Positions 54,876 to 64,000 of a stretch of DNA of 64,000 nt are shown here, piece by piece. This DNA comes from Isoetes taiwanensis (Eukaryota; Streptophyta; Lycopodiopsida; Isoetales; Isoetaceae), in NCBI GenBank assembly GCA_021234155.1, contig JAJEKV010000034.1, positions 4,209,491-4,273,490 on the forward strand, read 5' to 3'. Within the stretch, counting starts at the first letter, position 1. Each line of letters starts with the position of its first letter. The position numbers and the translations under genes are program-made. The notes under the pieces were generated by a model, which saw only the letters and a list, made by a program, of their open reading frames with translations, made no database searches and was not told the origin of the DNA.

Positions 54876-56303
54876 ATCGTGTAGGTGTAGGGTAGAGTGC
54901 TAATGAGAGTGCTATAGAATAAAAGAATAAACTAGCAGAAATGCAGGCTTGGGGCAAGGGGAGGGTAGGATTTTCAAGCATCGGTACCATAATATATTCA
55001 ACAAAACTTGGACTTATTCAGGTTTAATAGATAACACTTCAAGGACGCCATTATAAGAATATATGTATTGTTTAATTCTTCTTGATTGTCAAAAATTTTA
55101 TAAGTTTTAATCATATAAGTTTATCTTTAAATTTAAAATTTAATGGTTATCAAAATATAAAATTACTTTCCGAACTATATTTCACTAGAGTCTATCTACA
55201 ATTAAATATTTCAAGAATATAAAATTTCAACTTTTAATAACAAAAAAATTGGCAATCATGATAATTCTAAGTGATTGACTTAAAAATTACTACACTTTTA
55301 AAAATACTCTAAGAAAAGTTTTAGATTGAAATTAATTAAATGATAAAGTTAATGCTTTAATGATAACATTTGATCAATTTATTATTGATAAAATAAAATA
55401 TAGTGAAATTAATCAGCAATAAACTATTTTTTTTAATAAAAACTTAAACTTAATTATTTAATTAATTTCAATCTAATTTTTCTTCTTTAAATATTTAAAA
55501 AAATAATAATAACATTTTAATCATATGGAGTTTACTTACACAACAATTTAGTTATTTAACGTATCATCAAGTTAACCTGTCATCAGGGAAAACAAAGCAT
55601 GTCATCTCCCAAATATGAACTCAAATCACGTGTATGAAATGAAGACTTAGCTGATGAGCAACCATATAAATGGTTAGATATGGCTATAATCATTACATTT
55701 AGACACTGAACTAGTGGTACAACTAAACTGCACAATACTTAGTTCTAACTATGGCTATTTTAATGTGCACTCAATCTTATTACAACATTGCCTTCATGGC
55801 TAGAAGGATAACCCTTAAAACATCATGTAACACTGACCCTAGACAATAAGCCAAGTTTTTGCACACAATGACAACGCGACTACAAAAGAGCAAGATTAGC
55901 TTTCTAGCATTGTTTTAGTATCAACGGTTTACAACTTTAGAAAGCAATTTTGGAGAAATAGAGAATATCATGCAACATGCAATAAAATGCTGATCAGGTC
56001 TGTCATCTGTAACTTGCAAATACATCTTCTCAAAGACAAAGAATTGCTACGTTTTATATGGGCTCAACATTTAGCTTATACAGCCAAGGTTTGTAGGAAA
56101 GCCTGATTATAGTTAGTGCTCTTGGAACAGAAGATACAAATAAGTACCTTGTCGTAGTAAGATTGTAGTCAAGGTTAACTGTGTTGAAGCAAATGGAAGT
56201 TGCTGCACACAAAAGCTGTCAGTACCCAGAGTGAACTTTCTAATAAAAGTTTCAGAGGCAAACTTAGTGCCATTTCTTCAAAACAGTTCAATTGGAATGG
56301 AGA
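54876..56303. other. Very AT-rich spacer, no gene
   Basis: From about 55,040 to 55,570 composition is extremely AT-rich with TAAAATT and AATAAA runs on both strands. No open frame of note, no repeat structure beyond low complexity. The part up to 56,303 is ordinary non-coding sequence. Confidence 0.55.
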
Positions 56304-58459
56304 CTAGTTACCAGGGTTTCCCTTAAGGGGCGAATATTCGCTAAAATGCTATATTTAGAGATTTTTTTTGTTTTTTTCCACGAAGGTTAGGTAGAGTCTG
56401 TTTTAATTCTCTTTTTGAAATTTTGCCTGCATTTCTACGGAGGAGGCGCCCGCCTCAATGGCGATCGCCCAGCTTACGATAGCGAGATCATAGGTAATCG
56501 CCTAGGGTTCTACAGCAGGCAATCAATTTTTTTTTGAATCGCCCTTTCTTTTTGTTTGAAGGAATCATCTTATCCTGTTAGACAGTAAGTCTTCGAGCAT
56601 TATATCTTTTGAAGACCATTAACAAGCATATGTCTTCGCATCTCAACTGACGACCTACTGTTGTTTTAAGTTTCCGTCAAAAGCCGCTATTTGGTTCTTG
56701 CTGGTTGTGGTATGTATGCATGCATCTACAAATAATTTCTCTGCTTTGGAATGTGCTTCAGCATCTACAAATAATTTCTCTGCTCCTGAAATGTGCTTCA
56801 GGATGTACTAAGCTGACTCGCTTTGAAAAACGCAGTGGAGTTCAATAGGGATTACTAGGAGTATGTCTACCATAGAGTTGCGTCCTCTCATTTGCTGTCA
56901 TAAGAAGGTACGACACATTTTCTTTGTTCTTGTAGAATTGACAGTTTTGTTTTTACTTTCAGGGTCTGAGATTTTGGAAGGATAAACCCAAATCTCATAT
57001 TTCCATTGAAAGTTTATCCTTTTGCTACTATAAAGACTTCAAAGATTATGTTGCCTCCAAAGTGTAGCTAAAATTCAAAGACCTGTCACTAAAATTAAAA
57101 GTGTAGCTTCTGTGCATGTTTCTGCTTTTTTAGTGGAATTATCATATTTTCGTTGTGCATTAGAAGGACCTCATATCAAATTCCAGTTATAGGAGTTAAA
57201 TGTCAACTATTATCAGATATTCTGACCTCAGGTTCACATCTTGCAATCCATTTTATACTATTTATTTTATGGACAGTGTCCAGCTAGAGTCATTTTTTAT
57301 TGTCACCTTAGTTTATTGATGTATTGCTCATAAATATAATGTTTTTAGCAAATTCTGTTAAATCTAGTTGGTAAACCATTTCACTTATTATATCATTTGC
57401 TTCATCTGATGCAGCTTTTTAACATGATAATTTGGCAACATTTTTTGCAGGAAATGTAAGCAATTTCTACCAAATAAATGTTCTGAGTTGTTAAGACATT
57501 TTCCTTTTCCAAAATCATGTCTGTATTATGAGTAAGTTGTATAATGAATGCAGTTTTGATTGCTCCAGCCATGTCTAAACCAGTCCATGTAGTAGCAATA
57601 TCTATTTTGTCAAAAGCGATTAAGGAAAAGTAACAGCCTATATCCTATTTTGTCTTTGACCAGCAATTCTATATTGTGAACGAAGCATTCATTGCACAAA
57701 TTTCCATAAGTCTGTGTCTAGATATAGTGGGATATATCTTTGCAAGCACTTCAACATCTGGATATCCCGTAAAACATGGTGCTCACTTCGTTGGAACCTT
57801 GTAAACTATTTCCAGTCAAATCTTACAGTGCATGTGTTTATGAAATTCAAACTTATGTGACGAAATATGTCTTACAACGTAAAATTTATGTGAAGTAACG
57901 TGGAGAATTCTACACTGGAATTTTTTTCTGGTGGTGTATTAAATGGTCATCCACATTTTGGCAAATGTAAACTCTATACAAAACAGGATTTGCTACAACC
58001 AGATTGTATTTTGGGATCAACTGTTTTTATTGTAAAGAAATACATCGATTTATCCTACAACAAACCATATTGTATTTGAAATGAAGTATAGTAAAGAAAT
58101 ACCTTGTTTATATCTAATGAAACGCAAGTGTCTATATAGTGAAAAGCAGTGTCAATCTCTAGTGTTTGAAGGATGTATCATAAATCCATGCAACAACCAT
58201 AATGATAAATATACTGGTATTCAAATCAATGCAAACAAACTTATCTACATTAATCGTAACATTTGACGAAGCAGTTATATATTTTTGCTTGTCTTATTTA
58301 TTGCTAATTATTGTGGCAACAATTCGCCCAAGATACTATTTTGTATATTGCATAACTTAAAGATTCGCCACCACGACTAACCTCCAAATTCTATAATTCG
58401 CGACATATTCTAAATTTGCACACTTGAATATTTCCCTCAGGGGAAACCCTGCTAGTTAC
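56304..58459. mobile_element. Non-autonomous hAT element, 2,140 bp, with 8-bp target duplication
   Basis: CTAGTTAC stands at 56,304-56,311 and again at 58,452-58,459. Between them the ends are CAGGGTTTCCCTTAAGGGG (from 56,312) and, on the minus strand, CAGGGTTTCCCCTGAGGG (from 58,451). An 8-bp target duplication with CAGGG-type termini is diagnostic of the hAT superfamily. The interior is non-coding: no hAT dimerisation domain or other transposase text. It contains a direct duplication CATCTACAAATAATTTCTCT at about 56,722 and 56,761, and a GC-rich island (GAGGCGCCCGCCTCAATGG) near 56,445. It would depend on a transposase from elsewhere. Confidence 0.88.
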
Positions 58460-58514
58460 ACAATAGTGGCCAGTCAAGAGATTGATAAAATAAAATATTG
58501 AAGCAATGCTCTTG

Positions 58515-59213
58515 TTTCAGAGAAAATCAATCTGCACAAGATTTTAATGGGCATATCATCCATTCGTCGTCCATGAAAAGACATTTTTCTGCTTGATTTT
58601 CTCAAAGACTTCCAATGCTCGATCTACCAACATATTTCTGAACATCTTACCTTGCTTGAGGTCCTTCTCTTTGGGACATTATAATCGCGATGTCTTCTTA
58701 ATCGTAATTCTTTCCTTCCCAGCCAGATGCACAAGTTCTGCCAAGTTATAATATCTTTCCAGCCTAGTGACTTTTGGTGCTTCTTGAAGCAATGCTCTTG
58801 TATACAGGAATGGCAATCTACTTGCCATTCCTGGGATGGAAACAGGGCGATGCGCGAAGCGTGGAGCCCTGTTGACATCCCGGGAATGGCAAGTAGATTG
58901 CCATTCCTGTAACGTGGAAGACACATAGGAAGCATTCTGTAGCGGGTAAAAAGATTCAGAATGCAGGGTAAGTTCTTGGAATGCTAGGTAAACAGGGCAG
59001 AATACGGGGTAAATACTCAAGAATGCAAGTAGAAACTCCTCGCTACTCCATCGACGCTGCTCCGTCGCCGCTCTGTGCTCAAAATTTTTTTTTAATTACA
59101 TTTATTTGAAATAGTGCCATGTGGCACGGCATTACTGGCGGACGTGAAAGAATGCTTTCTAAGTGTTCCTAAGTGTTTTTTTTACGTTTCAAAGAAAATC
59201 AATCTGCACAAGA
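58515..59213. repeat. Segment bounded by 28-bp direct repeats
   Basis: TTTCAGAGAAAATCAATCTG with CACAAGAT following (near 58,517) and TTTCAAAGAAAATCAATCTG with CACAAGAT following (near 59,186) differ at one base of 28. The 640 bp between hold the hairpin at 58,804-58,910, words like GAATGC(A/T)(A/G)GGTAA, and a poly-T stretch before the second copy. The pattern may be a long target duplication or an unequal-exchange product. Confidence 0.55.
58804..58910. repeat. 107-bp hairpin with nested palindromes
   Basis: The left arm (58,804-58,848) and right arm (58,866-58,910) are 45 bp each and complementary at 42 positions, with a 17-base loop. Each arm itself contains the palindrome GGAATGGCAA-TCTAC-TTGCCATTCC or its complement, so cruciform and long-stem forms compete. 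The size would suit a miRNA-like or siRNA-producing foldback, or a tiny MITE. No transcript evidence is available. Confidence 0.8.
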
Positions 59214-59389
59214 TATTTGGTGAGGGGCCACGTAAATATTTGTTGAGGGGCGACGTGGAAAAATAAATGGCAAACAGATATGGTGAGCTGGCAAAGAAAG
59301 TAGAAAAGAAAGATAAATGAAATAGAAGAAAAGCCATCGAGAAAATAGGCGGCGAGGCGACCTTCTTGCAAATGTTTCCACCTTTGGTC

Positions 59390-59747
59390 TGCAGCATCCT
59401 CCTCGACTCAAACCCACCGACTCTTTTCTCCTCTTCCTTACACCGCCTTTTTCTGCTTATCTTCTCTCCGCCCGCTCCCCCTGCCGCCGGACTTGCGCCA
59501 TAGCCATAGCTCCATCTTTTTGCTCCAAACCTTCTTTCATCCCGCTTTTTCTCCACAAATCCTTCCCTCCGCATCTCTTTGCATCCCAATCCGTTTTCCC
59601 TTCGCAAAAATGCACCTTTTTTCTTTCTCGCATCCATCTGTTTGATGTTCTTTCCATCTGTTTGATTCGCTTTCATCCCTTACATTTCCTTTCCCTGCTG
59701 GATTATGCAGAAATCATCGGAACTTAGTGGTCGAATCGGTTATAAAC
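59390..59747 (+). promoter_or_regulatory. Pyrimidine-rich leader of the LBD gene
   Basis: The plus strand from about 59,395 to 59,700 is rich in CT runs (CTCTTTTCTCCTCTTCCTTA, CTTCTCTCCGCCCGCTCCCC), typical of plant 5' untranslated leaders. Lower-strand open frames over it are by-products of this composition. Confidence 0.45.
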
Positions 59748-60771
59748 ATGAGCAATTCAAGCGCAAATCCGGCTTGTGCCGCTTGTAAGTTCCAGCGCCG
59801 GAGATGCTCGCAAGAATGTCCTCTTGCGCCTTACTTTCCAGCGGAAGAGAATCAGAAATTTATGAACTGCAAGAGATTATTCGGCGTCAGCAATATGGTG
59901 AGGTTCTTGAAAGATGTAGATCCTATGTATAAAGATGATACTATGAAGTCTCTAAAATTTGAGGCAGATATGCGGGAAGTGGACCCTGTCCATGGATGTT
60001 TAGGGGTGATTAACAGGTTGAAAGAGCAGATTGGAAAACTGACGGAAGAATTGAATTCTACGCAGCAGCAGCTTCGGATTTTGATGGAGCAGCAGCAGCA
60101 AAGCTATGGTGTTTTCCAGCATCATCATCACCATTTTCAAAGCGCAGGAGCTATGCAACCAGGGATTTCTTCTCCGCCTATTCCTTACGGCCATCCAATG
60201 GATTCTGGAATAGAATATGAGCCCAAAGCTATCTATACAGGCCGTCAGGATTTTCCTCCCAGGTCGTTCGACCACAAGTATGTTAAACTTCAAACTTTTA
60301 GTTCTGTCTTTTAGTTGTCTGTGCTTCATTTCGAAACAAATGCGTTCAAATGTCGCCCTTTTTTTGTCTGTTCTGTTGACCTTTTTTATTCTGTTTTACG
60401 TCTTTCCTGTCAGCCATCTTCTATTTAGTTGCATACCTTCAATTTAGTTGCATCAATTTGCACTTCTTGTTGCCATCTTCTATTTAGTTGCATACCTTCA
60501 ATTTAGTTGCATCAATTTGCAACTTCTTGTTGCTAACATGGTCTAAGATGCAATTTTTTTTGTGTCTGAGTATAAATGTGCACTGGACAGAGTTTTGTTG
60601 CTAGGATATGGCACGGACTTTTGCAGATATTGAATGTTTATTATATGGCATGGTTCTTGCAGATTTTCGGCAGAAGAAATGGCATTAAGCCAAGTACATC
60701 TAGTAAATCATTTGCCGGATCAAGAGCTCAAGAACGCAGCAGCGCTGTTTACGCTAACAAGCCAGCATTAG
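59748..60771 (+). CDS. LOB-domain (LBD) transcription regulator
   Basis: The start is the ATG at 59,748; the codon 21 bp earlier is GTG. Exon 1 is 59,748-60,277 and exon 2 probably 60,663-60,771 (donor GTATGT, acceptor TTGCAG), giving 212 residues. If unspliced the protein ends at 60,314 with 188. The LOB domain (residues 8-109) has CAACKFQRRRCSQEC (C-x2-C-x6-C-x3-C), the GAS block FMNCKRLFGVSNMVRFLKDV, DPVHGCLG, and an exact L-x6-L-x3-L-x6-L zipper at Leu 91, 98, 102 and 109. A Gln run and a His run follow. It is DNA binding, plant specific, and controls organ boundary or gametophyte development in known members. The domain recalls the LBD22/LBD27 group, a tentative placement. Confidence 0.9.
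60410..60535. repeat. 60-bp tandem duplication in the LBD intron
   Basis: GCCATCTTCTATTTAGTTGC followed by ATACCTTCAATTTAGTTGCA and TCAATTTGCA(A)CTTCTTGTT is present twice in direct order. It lies between the proposed exons and does not affect coding. Confidence 0.85.
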
Positions 60772-61393
60772 AAAAAGATAGAGGGAAGAATTCCAAATTG
60801 ATTTGGTCTATTTTCCAAGCTTGAAAAGACAGAACTCCAAGTCCGGCGTCCCCCATAGCCTTTTCTTCATCATGTGAGAAAACAGTGATGAGTAAGAAGG
60901 CTTTGATGAGGCAGAAACCAGATCGGGGGAGAAAAAAGTCTGCAAAAATAGTAGACCATCAAAAGAATGAAGATTTTGGACGATCGTCTTTGTTTCTCTA
61001 AAGTTTGATTATTTTCAACCCTTTTTCCTTAATTGGGATGGATGACGTAGTATTGGATAAAAATAAGCAGTTTTCACCCACGTTGTGTTAGATGCACTCT
61101 CTTAAAATAGGCAAAAATAGGCATGGATTCTATTGTAAGTCAACTAATTTATTTTATTTTTTGTAAATAAAAAGAAATGCATTCTTTGATATTTTGCTAA
61201 TTTTGTCCAGATATTTTAAGATATTTTCGTGAGGAAATGGCCATTCTCAAGCCCAAGATGCAATTGAACATGCCATGAAATAAAACATGATCTTTTTTAA
61301 AGCAATTAGCTATGGGTGATGCTTTCGTCCACTTTCGAAGATGTATTCGATTCCATACAATTCACAATTTCTTGTTATAGCTAGTAGCTATGG
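60772..61393. other. 3' region of the LBD gene
   Basis: Non-coding sequence with AATAAA at 61,166, which could act as a polyadenylation signal. No other gene seen. Confidence 0.45.
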
Positions 61394-61603
61394 CCTCTTT
61401 ATCCTCTCGAGATACCAATAAACGAGTTCTTGTAGTTATATACTATTCATCTTCCTCTTTATCCTCTCGAGATACCAATAAACAAGTTCTTGAAGTTATA
61501 TACTATTCATCTTCCTCTACTGATAAATACATTGAACACAAAGATTGCATCTATGCATTGAAAAGAAGATTGTACTTTGAACCAAAGAATAGAATAGAAT
61601 AGA
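61394..61603. repeat. 60-bp tandem repeat and GAATA tract
   Basis: CCTCTTTATCCTCTCGAGAT begins at 61,394 and 61,454, an exact 60-bp period. Both units are open in one frame and encode SLSSRDTNKxVLxVIYYSSS twice. GAATA is then repeated three times to 61,603, the complement of the TATTC tail seen on the LINE at 44.6 kb. Confidence 0.7.
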
Positions 61604-63406
61604 GACTGGCCCCATGGTAGAGCCACCAGCCTTCGTATACATGCCACTATCTTCCTTTATTAAGTGTTCTACACTTGGGATAGGTGGATCCACATGAGAT
61701 GTATGATGCATAGTTAGAAAAACCAAATGAATAAAGTTAAGAGCACCTAATGGAGCTAGGCTTCGTTGATAATTTAAATTGCTGAAAGCTTGCCTCAATT
61801 CAAACTTTAGGTCTTGTGGTAAGATCTTAAATTGCCACTGCAAATTTGAGTCCCCTTGTCGTAAATGGTTGATTCCGTGGGTTAGTTGTGGGAGATGTAT
61901 GGAGGATATCTGTCAAGGAGCTCAAATCTACGTAAACAAATTAGCACAAACTACAATAGTCTTTTTTTAAGAGAATGCAAGACATCTTGAGGATCCAAAT
62001 CCTTTTTCCTGGTTTCAATCAAGGAGGTCAAACTGTATGTAGTCAAACTCTATGTAAAAAGATTAGCACAACCCACACCACTCATCTTTTATTTTTTAAA
62101 AGAACATGTGCTTGTAATGCAGTAGCAAACCCTTGCATAAAAGACATCGTCTTTTTCTCATAGGTTTAAAAGACGACCATATCTGCAAACCTTGCATAAA
62201 TAGACATTGTCTTCATCTCATAGGTTTTCATGCCATAGAGGCAAGAAAACCTATTTGTTAAACTCTTCTTCCTATATTCATCCAAGAAGCTATACCAAGT
62301 TAATGCAAACAACTGCTTTCTTAAAAGAACCATGTGTTGGATGTCAACTATAGGCAAGCAAACTTATTTATTATTTGCAAACCAGATGAAGTACCTACCA
62401 ATAATAGAATGAACATTTTATTCTTAAATGCATATATTATACGACCACGTCAGGAGTACAGGTCAGGTATGATGCTCACTAGCATCCTATCTCCACTTCT
62501 CCATAGTCCCCGTTGTGTGGTGTCCAATCACCCCATAGCTTCTACAACCTAATGGGTCCTATGCACAGGCCAAAATATAAATGGAAGTTTATTGGGTTTA
62601 ACTAGAGGCATTATCTAACAATGGCTGCTAGGTCTCTAGCCCTCTTCCCTCATACACAAGAGGTGCAATCATGAGATCAACTAACATACTATATCAATAT
62701 AACTTGATAATTACCAATCCTAATCACATGCATACTTAGAACTAAGGTTCTAGAATGGCTTTATTTGAAGTAAGACATGATAACTCATCTGGATGATAAC
62801 TACCGGATGAACTAGCTATATATACTCGTACCTGCTTTGGAAGTGCTCATGGGGTCTCCATCTCTTGGCTCCTCAAGCTGATGTGTGTATGCTCCTGGGT
62901 CTGCTATACCATGCTATGCTATCGAAGACGATTCTTGAATCAAACTGGGAGAGCCATTCGAGGTTGCAGCAGATAGTGGAGCAAAAGTGGGCTAGGGCTA
63001 GGACTAGGGTTTAGCCTTATATATATTAAGGTTTACATGTTGATCCACTTGGCTCCAATGGGGTGCATTCACATGGCGGGACATATGAAGTGGGCCAATG
63101 TGGAAATAGGCTTTGATACCTTAAGATGGCTAAGTTATGATAATAACTAGGCCATCCTTTCTTAAGTATGGCTATTGATAAGTACAAGTCTAATGGTGTG
63201 ACTTATAGGGTGACATGGTTCATACGATATGCGTATTGATACCAAACATTCTAGGTGAACGCCATACGGTCTCTACCCCCAAAAAAAAAAAAAGCATAAT
63301 GCTCAGCACTGTGTTAAAATGAACCTGCATCAACTTCATACAATAATGTTTATAATTAAGAAGTTATTATAGAGATAAACTTTCAATGTATTAATTCGAT
63401 CCATTA
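61604..63406. other. No confident gene; short duplications
   Basis: A minus-strand frame from 61,843 (CAFSNLNYQRSLAPLGALNF type text) is protein-like but unrecognised. CCTTGCATAAA(A/T)AGACAT(C/T)GTC and CTCATAGGTTT are repeated at about 62,132 and 62,191. Near 62,990-63,015 GGGCTAGGGCTAGGACTAGG followed by GTTTAG recalls telomere-like simple sequence. I call no gene. Confidence 0.35.
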
Positions 63407-63990
63407 TCATGAAGGCTCGACTAGCTCTACGCCTTTATATTGCGGAAGTTCTTGGATTTCATCCTGAAAAAAAGGGTCATGAAACTCTTCTATTAATCTA
63501 GCGATTGCTTTAGACAACTTATTGAGTGGATTCTTCCTTCTTAAGTTTGCAGTCGGGGTCGATGTTTTGCAACTTAAGGATACATGCAACCCCACTCTCG
63601 CTATGCACCTAGCTAGCTTCTTAGCTGATATGTATTGCATGACCGAGATGACCTTCTTACCTTTGATTGAAAAGGGTTTTCCATTCGGTGCTACGATCAA
63701 TATTTCATGCTTGTCGCAATCAATCATAGATTTAGTAGGTTTCAAGTATTCCATGCCGACTATGAGGTTGTACTTGCCAATGTTCATCATTCTGGCCCCA
63801 TGCCTATCTTTGTTTCGCCTAGGGTGATGTCAAAATTGACTCTTGCTCTTTTGGTGTTGCAGATTGCTCTGCTTGCCATTATCATCAGGATAGGCCTTAC
63901 ACTTAAGAGTCTTACTTTTGAATATGGCTGCCATCCTCGGAGATGCAAAGTTGTGGTAACTTTCTGTATTTATTGAAATTATGAAGATAG
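63407..63990 (-). pseudogene. Ty3/gypsy retrotransposon protease region fragment
   Basis: The minus strand reads FDITLGETKIG and, after a frame change, MMNIGKYNLIVGMEYLKPTK followed by SMIDCDKHEI. (Y/D)-x-(V/L)-I-(L/V)-GM-(D/E)-(W/Y)-L with a later IDC is the C-terminal signature of the LTR-retrotransposon aspartic protease. The final part (DEIQELPQYKGVELVEP) is the linker that precedes the RT. The catalytic D-(T/S)-G lies outside the readable part, the RT is absent, and the element is truncated at 63,407. It may continue beyond the right edge. Confidence 0.7.
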
Positions 63991-64000
63991 ATAGATAGGT

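Noticed and set aside
59182-59676. Long minus-strand frame opposite the LBD leader
   Set aside because: It mirrors a pyrimidine-rich leader, has no domain, and its lysine/arginine/glutamate bias is what the purine-rich strand would give.
59727-59747. Upstream start of the LBD protein
   Set aside because: The codon at 59,727 is GTG; the first ATG in frame is at 59,748, directly before the conserved domain.

Overview
The window is nuclear DNA of a land plant. It holds two gene models that can be assembled with confidence, a chloroplast-lumen FKBP17-type immunophilin and a LATERAL ORGAN BOUNDARIES domain (LBD) regulator, both with GT-AG introns. Almost everything else is old, nested mobile DNA. 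The repeat load, moderate AT content and types of elements suggest a large-genome plant, possibly a fern or another seed-free lineage. The species cannot be fixed from sequence alone.

Layout, left to right. 0-8.5 kb: a minisatellite, a MULE-like foldback MITE, two broken minus-strand coding regions I do not recognise, GC-rich palindromic repeats, and a CACTA-associated C-terminal fragment. 8.8-10.2 kb: a foldback with a tandem duplication beside it, and an acidic minus-strand ORF. 11.2-13.7 kb: a decayed plus-strand gene for an RNase H-fold, transposase-like protein (DUF7869 type). 16.4-19.5 kb: LINE ORF1 and endonuclease fragments on both strands, with a foldback between them. 19.6-23.6 kb: a CACTA (En/Spm) TNP2 gene, which resumes at 31.7 kb.

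The CACTA gene is split by an 8,081-bp element at 23,612-31,692. The element has imperfect 28-bp terminal inverted repeats and a 4-bp GAAT target duplication. Removing it with one GAAT copy restores the local CACTA reading frame. Inside are a DUF7869-type transposase gene on the minus strand, a divergently oriented multi-exon gene on the plus strand, and a duplicated TATA-plus-ORF cassette. I regard this as the most interesting system in the window.

32-34 kb: 58-bp tandem repeats, a tRNA-like pol III promoter and a TTCTAGAA-rich array. 35.4-37.9 kb: a 5'-truncated plant L1-type LINE with a 17-bp target duplication. 39.4-44.7 kb: two non-LTR elements of another family lying head to head, one with a long RT ORF and one with the RT core deleted. 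48.7-50.9 kb: the nine-exon FKBP17 gene. 53-54.9 kb: a SINE-like and a PIF/Harbinger remnant. 56.3-58.5 kb: a 2,140-bp non-autonomous hAT element with an 8-bp target duplication. 58.8 kb: a 107-bp hairpin. 59.7-60.8 kb: the LBD gene. 63.4-64 kb: a Ty3/gypsy protease fragment.

The two host genes are not functionally linked. The mobile elements record successive insertions: CACTA first, then the 8-kb element inside it; the L1, hAT and MITE elements lie at separate sites.
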